A stretch of 64,000 nt of DNA from Amorphophallus konjac (GCA_022559845.1 CM040126.1:127944886-128008885); one strand, 5' to 3'; positions 35,201 to 44,040 are shown, counted from the stretch's first letter. Notes: generated by a model from the sequence alone, not told the origin. Made by a program: numbers and translations.

Positions 35201-35512
35201 GGTGTGGCGGTTCTTCCTCGTGGTTCGAGAGTGCGGAGCGGAGGTTCTCAGTTGCCAGCTTGCCGGGCCGAGTGTTCACTTGGCATGTGGTACGTTTTAC
35301 TGCTTTAGACTGTACTTTCTGTTGGACTGGACTCTGTTGTAGCTGTAGTTGTTTATTTATTTCTGTTAATTGTTGAATTGTCCTGCTTTATTTCCTATTT
35401 CTTTGTGCCTCCACACTCCTTTTAGCCCTTTCGAGCCCTCCCGGCTCGTGGGCGGCGGTTCTAGTCTCGGGTTATCGGGCCTTCCCGGTAATCGGATTCT
35501 CAGGCCGTCACA
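32259..35512 (+). repeat. LTR3 of the concatemer
   Basis: TG...CA bounded, 3254 bp. Its end is followed by the right GAACA duplication (35513-35517) and the resumed RT coding sequence of the host Tat element. Confidence 0.92.
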
Positions 35513-35517
35513 GAACA

Positions 35518-36136
35518 TGTGGTTGACGAGGCGTTGGTAGGTCGCCCCTGCTTTCTTTACCCCGAACGGCATCCGAGTGTAGCAGTACAGGCTGTGGTCG
35601 GTGACGAATGCGATTTTGTCTTGGTCGGGCTTGTGCATGCTGATCTGATGGTAGCCAGAGTAGGCATCTAAGAAGCTTAGCATTTCATGCCCGACTGTGG
35701 CGTCGACCAGTTGGTCGATCCGTGGCATGGGAAAGCTATCTTTGGGCGTAGCTTTGTTAAGGTCGGTGTAGTCAACGCACATCCGCCACTTCCCATTGCT
35801 CTTGGAGAGCATGACTACGTTGGCTACCCTCTCCGGGTATTGAGTGGGCCTGAGCAGCCCTGAGCATAGCTTCTTGCTTACCTGATCTCTGATGATGGCT
35901 TGTCGCTCGGGGTTGCAACACCGTCGGCGCTGCTGTATCGGGCGGCAGGCGGGGTCTAACCTAAGTTGGTGGGTGATGACCTCTGGTGGCATCCCGGGTA
36001 GCTCGTCCTCAGACCAAGTGAACACATCCTGCTTGGCTGTGAGGAAGCGTGCGTAGGCTTGCTTGTCCTGCTCGGACAGAGCAGCGCCGATCTTTAGTGT
36101 CCTGTTGGGATCGCCCCCCACCTGAATGAGGTACAA
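35518..36136 (-). pseudogene. pol (RT): N-terminal half of the Tat-lineage reverse transcriptase
   Basis: Minus strand from 36136: a spacer with TWSEDELPGMPPEVITHQL and LDPACRPIQQRRR, then RT fingers and palm with VANVVMLSKSNGKWRMCVDY, LNKATPKDSFPMPRIDQLVD, SFLDAYSGYHQISM, TRMPFGVKKAGATYQRLVNHMF. The frame ends at the concatemer insertion and resumes at 21689. The first catalytic aspartate (in FLDAYSG) is here; the YIDD box is on the other side of the insertion. RT copies the element RNA into DNA in the cytoplasmic particle. This part is intact apart from the split. Confidence 0.9.
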
Positions 36137-36256
36137 GTCTTCGGCTGGCGCACTCGTGCTCGGACCTGGATCCTTAGCTCTTGCTTTCTTTTAGAGTGGT
36201 ACTTCTCCAGGACACCGGTCGCGAGTCGAGATGAGGTAGCATCTTCTGGATTCCTT

Positions 36257-36610
36257 CTAGTCTTCTCGAACCTCCCCCACCCCCCGGGGGGTGGGGAACT
36301 TGAGTTTTTGATGATAGGAGGAGGGGACACCTCGAAGCGTGCCGAGGATCCCTCGGCCGATGATGGCGTTGTATCCTGTCATTGCCCGAACAATCATGAA
36401 GTCGGCGAGGAAGGTTACCTCTTTTGGCGCGGTTCCAAATGTGATCGGAAGCAAGATGCGCCCTTCTGGTTGAACTGTAGTACCAGAGAATCCGTATAAT
36501 GGTGTGTGTAGGGGCGTCAATCGAGATACGTCCACACCCATGAGCACAAGATAGTCGTACGCGATAACATCCGGTCCGCTTCCATTATCAACTAATATTC
36601 AACGCACGGT
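36257..36610 (-). pseudogene. pol (PR): Aspartic protease region of the Tat-lineage element
   Basis: The minus strand reads ILVDNGSGPDVIAYDYLVLM at about 36530-36600, with an upstream TGA at the preceding codon position. MGVDVSRLTPLHTPLYGFSG and VRAMTGYNAIIGRGIL follow. This matches the protease of Tat-type gypsy elements, where the active-site triad lies in a D-x-GS motif and the ILGR-like strand follows. The frame breaks before the RT spacer near 36250. It would process the Gag-Pol polyprotein. Confidence 0.75.
36271..36298. repeat. C-run/G-run palindrome
   Basis: CCCCACCCCC followed by its mirror complement GGGGGGTGGGG forms a near-perfect GC hairpin. Both strands also have G-tracts. It sits at the protease-RT junction of the Tat element, where the frame is broken. 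Confidence 0.6.
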
Positions 36611-36854
36611 ACACTTGTTTATGGTGGCAGAAACCACCAAGGCATCAGAGTGGGGTGTGGTCACACCCTCCAGGTCATCCTCAGAGAAAACAATGGGGTC
36701 TCCTAGATGACTAGGGGTGGAAACCCCTTGTCGGGTGCTGTCGCCTTGGTCCACAGCTGTCACGCCCCGTACTCTATACCGTCGAGGTATTGTCCGCTAT
36801 GGCCTACTGGCCTCACAGTTTTTTCCCTTTCTAATTGTGATCGGCTCCAGAATG

Positions 36855-36923
36855 GGGGACTTCCCGGGTAGGTCACCCATCCTAGTACTACTCCCCATTA
36901 AGCACGCTTAACTTCGGAGTTCT
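36855..36923 (-). repeat. 5S-rRNA-like block, left arm
   Basis: Complement of the right-arm block, reading GAACTCCGAAGTTAAGCGTG on the minus strand. It corresponds roughly to the middle and 3' part of plant 5S rRNA including the internal promoter region, but is not a full gene. Confidence 0.7.
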
Positions 36924-37088
36924 TTTCAAGAACTGAGCCGATACTTCAAAAGACGCCTCGGTGATATAGAGTACAGTTCTTGAAGTATCGGCTCTATATC
37001 ACCTCGGTGATATAGAGTACGCTTAACTCAGAAGTTGTACTCTATATCACCGAGGTGCCTTTTGAAGTATCGGCTCAGTTCTTAAAAA

Positions 37089-37157
37089 GAACTCCGAAGT
37101 TAAGCGTGCTTAATGGGGAGTAGTACTATGATGGGTGACCTACTCGGGAAGTCCCCC
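37089..37157 (+). repeat. 5S-rRNA-like block, right arm
   Basis: Plus-strand AACTCCGAAGTTAAGCGTGC, AGTAGTACTATGATGGGTGA, CCTACTCGGGAAGTCCCCC. It departs from 5S rRNA in the GGGCGAGAG segment (here AATGGGGAG), as in mobile 5S-derived sequences. Not counted as an rRNA gene. Confidence 0.7.
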
Positions 37158-37259
37158 ATTCTGGAGCCGATCACTATTAGAAAGGGACAAAACCATGAGG
37201 CCGGTAGGCCAAAGCGAACAATACCTCAACGGTATAGAGTACGGGGCGTGACAACAGTG

Positions 37260-37971
37260 TGGACAGCCGATGCGTATCGTTGTCGATGGCTTGCGCTATC
37301 CCCACCCCCCCACCCCCCCGGTCGGTCCCCCAGAGATCATCATGACCTCCTTTCCGTTGGGCTGGTTGTCGATCGGCGGGGGCGTCTTCTGTCGCCTCTC
37401 GGCGGCTTTGGCGAGGAATTTGTCGAGGAGTCCTCGGCAAACAAGGTCCTCGATGGCATCCCTCAAGTTGATGCAGTCGGTGGTGTCGTGGCCGTGGTCG
37501 CAATGGTAATGGCAGAACTTCTTCTTGCCCCTCGTGCTCGGATCTGACTTCATCCGGGGAGGCCACTTGACGAAGGGCTCCTCGCGGATCTCCATCAGGA
37601 TCTGGTCAGGTGGAGCTATCAGGGGCGTGTAGTGGCGATAAGCACCCCTTTCCTTCTTGGAATGGTCGCGGCGGTCCCCGTCGCGTTGCTCTAGTTTGTT
37701 CCGGCCCTCTCGTGACGGGTCGGTGAACCTCTTGCGATCGGATCGATCGGACCCGGCCGCGCGGCCTAGGGCCACAGTGTTCTCCTCGCAGCACGCATGC
37801 TTCTGCGCTAGCGCGAGGAGGTCGGGGAGTGTCGTCGGGGCTTCAACCCCGAGGGTGCATCGGAGGATGTGGTCTCGCGTCCCCTGGGTGAGCGTCGTGG
37901 TTGCTATGCCGACGTCAAGGTGGGGGATGCGGAGTGCCTCCGAGCGGAAGCGGGAGACGAAGTCCCACAGC
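37260..37971 (-). pseudogene. gag: Gag C-terminal half (zinc knuckle) of the Tat-lineage element
   Basis: From 37971 on the minus strand: LWDFVSRFRSEALRIPHLDV, HILRCTLGVEAP, then a charged linker and the knuckle FCHYHCDHGHDTTDCINLRDA followed by IEDLVCRGLLDKFLAK. This CxxHxxHGHxTxxC-type arrangement is usual in Tat gags. It packages RNA in the virus-like particle. The N-terminal half lies at 48391-49202, beyond the inserted element. The 5S palindrome sits just downstream at 37253. Confidence 0.85.
37967..37971. repeat. Target-site duplication ACAGC, left copy
   Basis: ACAGC precedes the TG of the left LTR and is repeated exactly at 48386-48390 after the right LTR. Confidence 0.9.
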
Positions 37972-39554
37972 TGTAGACACGCTAAAACTGACATTATTTT
38001 GAGTATATTTCATATTACCGTGCAATGTCCCATTTGACCCTCAAATTAGCTTATTTGAGTGGTTTTTCTCATTTTTATTGAATTTCTCCTATTTTTCCCC
38101 AATTTTTCTTGATTTTCTCTTATTTTCTCCTTTTTCCTATTTTTCTGGATTTTATGGGCATTTATCTCAATTTTTGAAATTCACGACCTGGGTAAGGGCG
38201 TGTTTTTAACAAAACACGACTTGATCTGGGGCGTTTCTTTGAGAAGGACGCCCACATCTGAGGGCGTCAATTCTTCATGTTTGACCGACTTCCCCGTTTT
38301 AAAGGCTTAAAACTAACGCCCTTCCCAGGGGCGTGTTTTTAAAAGTTACTTTGCCTGAGGCGTGTTTTACATTTTTTAAATATGGGGAGTTTTTATTTCT
38401 AAAATTGGTTTTGAAAGAAACGCCCTTGTGCAGGGCGTGTTTTTAAGAAACGCCCTCTGGGCAGGTCGTCAATTCAACAATTGACGCCCTGAACCAGGTC
38501 GTGTTTCACTTTTGTGCTCCGAACGAACGCAGCCTTTCCCCAGAGAGTCCCTGCTTCGTTTGGGCTCTTGCCCAGCTTAATCCTCCTCTCCTTAGGCTCT
38601 TGCCCCTTCTTATCCTTTCCCTTGTTGGACTCTTGCTATTCTTATCCTTTTATCTGTTTGATCTAATCCTTTTTATAGAGCTTCTGCGGCTCTGTTAAGG
38701 AGGTTGGATCCCTTTACCGATTCTTCTTTTTTTCCTCTTCCTCTTCTGTCTTCTTTTCTTTCTTCTTCTTCCCTTTCTATTCTTCTTTCTTCTGTCTTCT
38801 TCTTATTCTTCTTTCCCCTTCTTCTTTTGTTTTTTTTTCTTCTGTTCTCTTTTTTTGTTGTTTTTCTTCTTTTTACAGGAACCGAAGGGGCTTTTTGGCT
38901 AAGGAGGAGGACTTTCAACATCAACCTCTTCATCCCTTTTGAAGCTTTCTCCCCATTGAGCATTCAAGCCAAGGAGCACCAACCACAAACAAGATTTTTT
39001 TATCTCATCTCCTTTTCATCATCTTGTATTTTCATTAATTCATGCATGCATCATATTTCATTGTTTTATTGATTTTTCTCTCCATCATTGAGATCTCCCA
39101 TAAGTGCAATTCATGCACTCTTTCCCCTTAATTTTTATTCATATTTTCATGCATGCATCATATTCCTCCACACCCTCTTTGCATAGAGGTTTAAGGGCAA
39201 CCACCCTTAAGGTGTGTTCTTCACCATGTTATCATGCTCATATTTTTATTTAGGATTTGATGCTACACTCACCATGTTTCTAATCCATATCTTTGTTGGT
39301 GTTTGTTTTTGTTTGCAAGGGTAATTAATTGAAGAACTCTCTTCATCGGCTGGCCGATTTAGAAGAGAAAGGAGCACTCACAATCCCGCGTTTTCAAGGT
39401 ATTTTTCACGATCCCTCCTCCATTTATTATTGTTATATTCTTTGAGGCGTTCGCGTCTCTGGCGATCACAAATTCCCCTTAGCACCTCGTGCTATTTCAT
39501 GCTTATTTATTCATATTCTTAATTTTTCCTTAAGTGGATTTATTAGGATCTACA
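37972..39554 (+). repeat. 5' LTR of the non-autonomous ORF element
   Basis: 1583 bp, TG...CA. It holds CGCCC...GGGCG stem-loops at 38190-38510 (for example 38316-38334 and 38420-38438), a possible TATA (TTTTTATAG, about 38670-38678) and a CT-rich stretch at 38720-38880. A GAGATC...AATTC-type AT-rich U5 follows. Confidence 0.9.
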
Positions 39555-39556
39555 AA

Positions 39557-39574
39557 TTGGCGATCACGGTGGGA
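39557..39574 (+). promoter_or_regulatory. Primer-binding-site region
   Basis: TTGGCGATCACGGTGGGA starts 2 bp after the 5' LTR, in the form seen after 5' LTRs of many plant gypsy elements. tRNA not assigned. Confidence 0.6.
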
Positions 39575-39852
39575 CCCTTTGTGTTCTTCTTTTTTTTATT
39601 ACCCCTTTCCACTTTGGCACCCTCGCGTGCCCTTTCCCTTTGGTACCCACGGTACCCCTCCTTTGTGCCCCTCGGGCACTCTCCATTGTGCTTTGCACTC
39701 TCCCCAAGTGATCTGTCAACTTGTTAGATTTTCTTTTTGAAAATTCCACTTATCCAAAATTTTTGATGAGCATGTTATACTCTGCTGCATTTTATTGATT
39801 GCCCTGTGACTGTGAGTGTTTGATATTGCTGGCCGTGGGGTCTTTCTGGGAA

Positions 39853-40381
39853 TTAACGCCTCTGTCGGAGGCGCTTTTTAATTTCACGCCCTTACCAAAG
39901 GGTGTTTTCTTCTTGTTTAGCGCCTTCTGGCAGGGTGTTTTCCAGCGCGTCCTGGTGTCCCTGGTGCTTTGTGAATTAACGCCCTACCAGAGGGCGCCTT
40001 TTTATTGCATAGCGCCTCGGCCAGGGGCGTGTCTTGATTTGGCTGTGCATCCCCTGAGAGTTGACGCCCTCATCCGGAGACGTCCATTTGATTTATAGCG
40101 CCCCCTGCCAGGGCGTCTTTTTACTGGGTTATTATTATATTGTGCTGCTTTGCCCTGTTGGTTTCTGAATTCACGCCCCTCTGGAGGGCGTTTTTTTATC
40201 TCGGCTGTTAACGCCCTACCACAGGTCGCCTTTATATTGTTTAGCGCCTCACCCATGGGCGTTTCTTGAGTTGTAGCGCCTTGAATCAGGGCGCGTTTTA
40301 TGCTGCCCGTGGGCCCTCCACAGTGTTTCACGCCCTGCCCCAGGGCGTCTCTTTGTTGGTAGCGACCTTCCCCCGGTCGTC
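39853..40381 (+). repeat. Array of about 13 small stem-loops in the leader
   Basis: Hairpins with 5-7-bp stems recur every 30-60 nt. Examples are ACGCCTC/GAGGCGC (39856-39874), GCGCC.../AGGGTGT (39919-39940), ACGCCCT/AGGGCGC (39979-40000), GCGCC/GGGCGTG (40011-40031), AGCGCCCCCTGCCAGGGCGT (40098-40117), CGCCCCT/GGAGGGCG (40172-40190), AGCGCC/GGGCGCG (40276-40296), CACGCCCTGCCCCAGGGCGT (40329-40348) and GCGACC/GGTCGT (40361-40381). The last replaces the GCCC/GGGC pair by GACC/GGTC, so both stem sides changed together. All lie between primer site and ORF start, hence in the RNA leader. Confidence 0.85.
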
Positions 40382-40873
40382 TTCTTCCTGTATTTTTTCA
40401 GACCCGTGCTCCAGTGATTACCATATTGATTGCTCTTGTTTATCATTGTGGTTTGCCTATATCTGTTGCATTCATTCATCTTTGCACTGGTTTGGGAGAC
40501 CTCCTCTCTCCTCACTAGGATCCCACACACCCTCTTGGAATCGGGACGACCCTCCATTGAGCATTCCGTCTCTTTGGACCGGAAATCCCTTTTCCAAGCC
40601 TCCATAAGTCCCCGCACCCGTGGATTCCCTCACGGACGCCGGGCAGGTTGTACCCTTTGAAGTCCCGAATTAGTTGGCCTAAACGTGGTGAGAGAGTGTT
40701 CCTAGTTGGCATTGGAGTTAAATCATATTGAAACTAGGATCCCACCTTGTGTGAATCACATCAATCTTGTTAAAATTCATTAATTCACCAAGGTTCAAAC
40801 ATAAGAAATCAAGGTAACCATCACAACTTGTGTGTTTCTTTGCAAATTGTTTGCATATTAAATTGCTTGCATA

Positions 40874-43741
40874 ATGGCTTACTTTGATAGACAAAATAAC
40901 ATGTTCAATTCAATTAATATTCATGAGGGTGATCAACCTAGCACATCTTATTCCCCTCAAATTCAACATGTTCATCATTCTCACCATACTTTCAAGGGAC
41001 CACGTCCTCATTCTTATGGTGTTGCCCAACCCATGGGCAATGTCCATCCTTATGGTCCCCCTACTCAATCACGAGCCACTATTCCTTCGGGACCCTCTCG
41101 TCCCAATGATGAGAAGGTCTCCCAAATTTTGCATGCATTAGATCATCTCACCCCTCAACAGATCCAAGCCCTTAAGGCCGCTGTTGAGGGTGCATCTCCT
41201 TCATCTCCCCCTTCCAATCCTAATAGGGTGGCCCATCACCCACCTCCCTCTTCTATTCACGACCCTCCACGGGTGGCCCATCACCCACCTCCCTCTTCTA
41301 TTCATATTCCTAATCGGGTAGCCCATTACCCATCCCCTTCTATTCACACTCCTCCTCGGGTGGTTCGACACCCGCCTCCTTCTATTCCTCCTCCATCACG
41401 GCCCCGAGGCCCATTTACTCCTTGCAATCCGGCCCGTCCGGGTTCTTTTACGGGTCATCCCGTCAACTCCCCTCCACGGCCTTTTTATGCGGCTCCTCCT
41501 CCTTCAAGGCCCTGCCAGCCCTCGGTTGTTCAAGTCACACCCCTCCAACAATCTCTGCTTGATAAGATTACTTTGATGGAGGAACAAATAAAGAGGGTCA
41601 CGGCTCCTCCTACTCCAGTCAATCCTCTCCATGCCGCTTTGGACGAGATTACAAAGATGGAGAGAGAATGGAAAGACAGGAGGGATGATTACGGCGTCAG
41701 CGGCTCAAGTGAGCAAGAGCCGGTATTCGAAGAATCCGAGGTAGTATACGATGATGATGAAGCTCCGCAGGCACCCCTTCCGAGTTTCCTTAACTTTCCG
41801 CTTTCCCCATTTTCATTCGATGAACCCCCTGCTCAGGAGGAAACCACTCCTAATTCAACCCCTATTTCCGAAACCTCTTGGTGTTACGACGATGGGTCGA
41901 TACTCCAATCACCCACGCCGGCGCATTTTGAGTCTACTCCCACTCCTAACACCGCTCGCCCTGTTCGGCGTTTTCTCCGCACCAAACCTCCCCCAATTAA
42001 ACCATCACCCATTAAACCTCCACTAATTACACCTCCATCCACTATGCCATCAACCTTCACAACACCAGCCTCCCCCAAGCCTTCCACTATTAAACCTCCA
42101 CATATTGAGCCTTTAGCCTCCACCGAGCCTACCATTGAACCTTCCCCAATTCAACCTTCCATTATCCCTTTAACCCTAAAACCTACTTTACCTACTCCAC
42201 CACCTAACCCTTCACCCTTACCTACGGTTAATCCTGAGCAGGGTCCACCACTTTTTGCACTCGAGCCAACCCCGACTACTTCCGAGCAAAGGGAGAAGCT
42301 CGACGTGTTTGAACCTCCGTCTCCGTTTATCCTTCCTCCAACACTTTCCATTACACCTCCCATTACACCTTCCATTAAACCTCCATTATCCACAAAGCCC
42401 TCCGCCTCACCACCCTTTACTACTCGGAAGGGGAGTGCTTCTGCAAGAACTTGTGCCAAGGATAATCAAGCGCCGCGCAAGGAGAATTTGGCCGTGGCTG
42501 TGCCGTTCAAGATTCAAGAATTTATTCACCGGATGCCGATCCGGGTTATTGTGCCAAACATGGTCGAAGGGGCTAGGTCACCACCATTGCTCAGAGAATG
42601 CCAAGCATTGATGCCATCCAAGGGCCGGACAGGGCACCCTTTGTTCCATCTTCCAAATCTTGATTCCATTCCTCCATACAAGGGGCGAATGCCCATTTTG
42701 TTCAACACTTCTTGTACACCACAATTAATGGGCATGGCAATGCTTCATGTTCCAACTTTCCAACTCCCTCACATCATTGATCCTTGCCTTCCAAGGGGGT
42801 TGTCATTCATTAGTGAAGCTTCTTCCATTAGGCCAATTAGCTATACTCTTTCACTGCCGTGGAGGGGCAGTTATCTTGGCGCTAAGGGGCCGTCCCTTAT
42901 TTGTTCCACCTTCTATGCATCCATTTCTATCACTTTTTCTTCATGGGCCATTCCCGGGGTTAGGAGGAGGATCTCATCCTCTCACCCTTCACATTCTCCA
43001 TCTTCTTTGCATCTCACGCATTTTGTTGCATTCGCGCATTCACTGCATTCATCGCATCCATCATTTTGCATACACCTCCTGATTCCCGGGTTTCCAAACC
43101 CGTATCTTCCCCACCTTCTGGCACCGCCGGATCCTTCGCATTTCTCATCTTATTCATATTCATCTTCATTACTCGGGCATCGCGCCCTTTCCAACCTTTT
43201 CATCTCCCAGATTTCTCTCCCTTCTTCCCAGGGCATCGCGTCCCTCGGCATTTTATTCCTCCGGAACCTCCGGACTTTTCCCTCGGGCACGACGCCCCTT
43301 TCTACCTTTTTCATCTCCTTCCTCCGGAACCTCCGGACTTTTCCCTCGGGCACGACGCCCCTTTCCACCTTTTTCATCTCCTTCCTCCGGAACCTCCGGA
43401 CTTTTCCCTCGGGCATGACGCCCCTTTCCATCTCATTCCTCCGGAACCTCCGGACTTTCCCCTCGGGCACGACGCCCCTTTCTACCCTTTCCATCTCATT
43501 CCTCCGGAACCTCCGGACTTTCCCCTTGGGCACGACGCCCCTTTCCACCCTTTCCATCTCATTCCTCCGGAACCTCCGGACTTTTCCCTCGGGCACGACG
43601 CCCCTTTCCACCTTCTCCTTCCTGATTTCATTCCTCCGGAACCTCCAGATTTTTCTCTCCTCCCTGGGCATCGCGTCCCTCGGCATTTGCTTCCTCCGGA
43701 ACCTCCGGACCCTCCATCTTTCTTCCGATTCATCTTTCTAA
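40874..43741 (+). CDS. Long proline-rich ORF (955 aa), gag-like candidate
   Basis: The only long frame of the non-autonomous element, about 1.3 kb after its 5' LTR, which is where gag sits. The N-terminus (MAYFDRQNNMFNSINIHEGD) is followed by a helical segment VSQILHALDHLTPQQIQALK, then VAHHPPPSSIH-type repeats (about residues 115-170). A short coiled-coil-like stretch follows (about 235-275), an acidic patch (EQEPVFEESEVVYDDDE), and a long Pro/Ser/Thr-rich part with IKPP and TPPS repeats (about 355-530). From about residue 540 sequence character changes; the last 160 residues are encoded by a 63-bp tandem repeat giving FLRNLRTFPSGTTPLST copies. That part may not be the real frame (see the overlapping frame at 43066-44040). 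No zinc knuckle or enzyme motif seen. Function inferred only from position. Confidence 0.55.
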   Translation: MAYFDRQNNMFNSINIHEGDQPSTSYSPQIQHVHHSHHTFKGPRPHSYGVAQPMGNVHPYGPPTQSRATIPSGPSRPNDEKVSQILHALDHLTPQQIQALKAAVEGASPSSPPSNPNRVAHHPPPSSIHDPPRVAHHPPPSSIHIPNRVAHYPSPSIHTPPRVVRHPPPSIPPPSRPRGPFTPCNPARPGSFTGHPVNSPPRPFYAAPPPSRPCQPSVVQVTPLQQSLLDKITLMEEQIKRVTAPPTPVNPLHAALDEITKMEREWKDRRDDYGVSGSSEQEPVFEESEVVYDDDEAPQAPLPSFLNFPLSPFSFDEPPAQEETTPNSTPISETSWCYDDGSILQSPTPAHFESTPTPNTARPVRRFLRTKPPPIKPSPIKPPLITPPSTMPSTFTTPASPKPSTIKPPHIEPLASTEPTIEPSPIQPSIIPLTLKPTLPTPPPNPSPLPTVNPEQGPPLFALEPTPTTSEQREKLDVFEPPSPFILPPTLSITPPITPSIKPPLSTKPSASPPFTTRKGSASARTCAKDNQAPRKENLAVAVPFKIQEFIHRMPIRVIVPNMVEGARSPPLLRECQALMPSKGRTGHPLFHLPNLDSIPPYKGRMPILFNTSCTPQLMGMAMLHVPTFQLPHIIDPCLPRGLSFISEASSIRPISYTLSLPWRGSYLGAKGPSLICSTFYASISITFSSWAIPGVRRRISSSHPSHSPSSLHLTHFVAFAHSLHSSHPSFCIHLLIPGFPNPYLPHLLAPPDPSHFSSYSYSSSLLGHRALSNLFISQISLPSSQGIASLGILFLRNLRTFPSGTTPLSTFFISFLRNLRTFPSGTTPLSTFFISFLRNLRTFPSGMTPLSISFLRNLRTFPSGTTPLSTLSISFLRNLRTFPLGTTPLSTLSISFLRNLRTFPSGTTPLSTFSFLISFLRNLQIFLSSLGIASLGICFLRNLRTLHLSSDSSF

Positions 43742-44040
43742 TCTTCCTGAACATCACATCCTTCATTCTCTTCTTCCTTTTCCATCATCTTTTTCCCTAT
43801 TTCGTCTCAGGACATCGCGTCCCTTCTTTTGTCATCCCTCCGGAGCCTCCGGATGATTTTTCCTCTCATGATTCTCCTCTGCCTCCGGACCCTCCGGATC
43901 CGCCTCTTTCTATCTACCAATTTCTTCTTCTAATTCCTCCTAATCCTGGGTCCGACCCAACTTCTTCCACATCCACTGCCTTGGGCATCTGCCCATTCTC
44001 CCATTGCTTTCGAGGCTTTAGTCCTCACTCCTCCTTCTAA
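43066..44040 (+). CDS. Overlapping frame, PPEPPDF-repeat protein (324 aa)
   Basis: Overlaps the last 676 bp of the 955-aa ORF in another frame. It reads IPPEPPDFSLGHDAPFHLF repeats over the tandem array and continues with PPEPPD motifs beyond it to 44040, where the 955-aa frame has already ended. Its proline/acidic composition resembles the proline-rich part of the upstream ORF, so a shift into this frame may be the original reading. No known domain. Confidence 0.4.
   Translation: MHTPPDSRVSKPVSSPPSGTAGSFAFLILFIFIFITRASRPFQPFHLPDFSPFFPGHRVPRHFIPPEPPDFSLGHDAPFYLFHLLPPEPPDFSLGHDAPFHLFHLLPPEPPDFSLGHDAPFHLIPPEPPDFPLGHDAPFYPFHLIPPEPPDFPLGHDAPFHPFHLIPPEPPDFSLGHDAPFHLLLPDFIPPEPPDFSLLPGHRVPRHLLPPEPPDPPSFFRFIFLIFLNITSFILFFLFHHLFPYFVSGHRVPSFVIPPEPPDDFSSHDSPLPPDPPDPPLSIYQFLLLIPPNPGSDPTSSTSTALGICPFSHCFRGFSPHSSF
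43250..43710 (+). repeat. 63-bp tandem repeat, about eight units
   Basis: Units contain ATTCCTCCGGAACCTCCGGA, then TTTTCCCTCGGGCACGACGC and CCCTTTC. The CCTCCGGAACC core occurs near 43258, 43321, 43384, 43438, 43501, 43564, 43632 and 43692. Most steps are 63 bp and one is 54, all multiples of 3; the last two are not strictly so. The unit lacks stops in at least two forward frames and one reverse frame. Confidence 0.8.

Larger units (their letters stand above)
21695..35512 (+). mobile_element. Three-LTR concatemer of a non-autonomous gypsy-type element (LARD-like)
   Basis: The order is LTR1 (21695-24950, 3256 bp), interior 1 (24951-26970, 2020 bp), LTR2 (26971-30238, 3268 bp), interior 2 (30239-32258, 2020 bp), LTR3 (32259-35512, 3254 bp). 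Each LTR starts TGTAATGCCCCGG and ends GGCCGTCACA; each interior starts with a TGGTATCAGAGC primer site and ends with a purine tract. Only the outer ends carry the 5-bp duplication GAACA. No gag-pol is present. Long LTRs around a short noncoding interior match the definition of a large retrotransposon derivative. A GAATTTCGAGGA...GAAATTT block before the purine tract is shared with chromovirus elements of the Tekay/Del type, which may mobilise it. Copies are very similar, so amplification is recent. Confidence 0.92.
36758..37253. mobile_element. Palindromic (foldback) element with 5S-rRNA-like blocks in both arms
   Basis: Starts TGTCACGCCCCGTACTCT and ends with its complement (AGAGTACGGGGCGTGACA). 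The two arms, about 210 bp each, are nearly perfect inverted repeats around a short centre near 36970-37040. Flanks ACAGC (36753-36757) and ACAGT (37254-37258) look like a 5-bp target duplication with one transition. Each arm holds a block like the 3' half of plant 5S rRNA (AACTCCGAAGTTAAGCGTGC, then GTAGTACTA and GATGGGTGACC). TG...CA ends, a 5-bp duplication and 5S sequence recall Cassandra TRIM LTRs, which carry 5S sequence. A head-to-head pair of such LTRs is my inference. Confidence 0.75.

Noticed and set aside
21695..35512. CRISPR-like array or satellite
   Set aside because: The 5.3-kb period is explained fully by LTR-interior-LTR structure with primer sites and purine tracts.
37089..37157. 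5S rRNA gene
   Set aside because: Only part of 5S is present, the segment after GTGCT differs from true 5S, and it lies in both arms of a mobile palindrome.
38673..38963. Lysine/arginine-rich protein on the minus strand
   Set aside because: It is a translation of the CT-rich low-complexity tract of the LTR and also occurs in the partner LTR with indels.
43150..43686. Reverse-strand arginine-rich protein
   Set aside because: It is the complement of the 63-bp tandem repeat; lack of stops follows from repeat composition.
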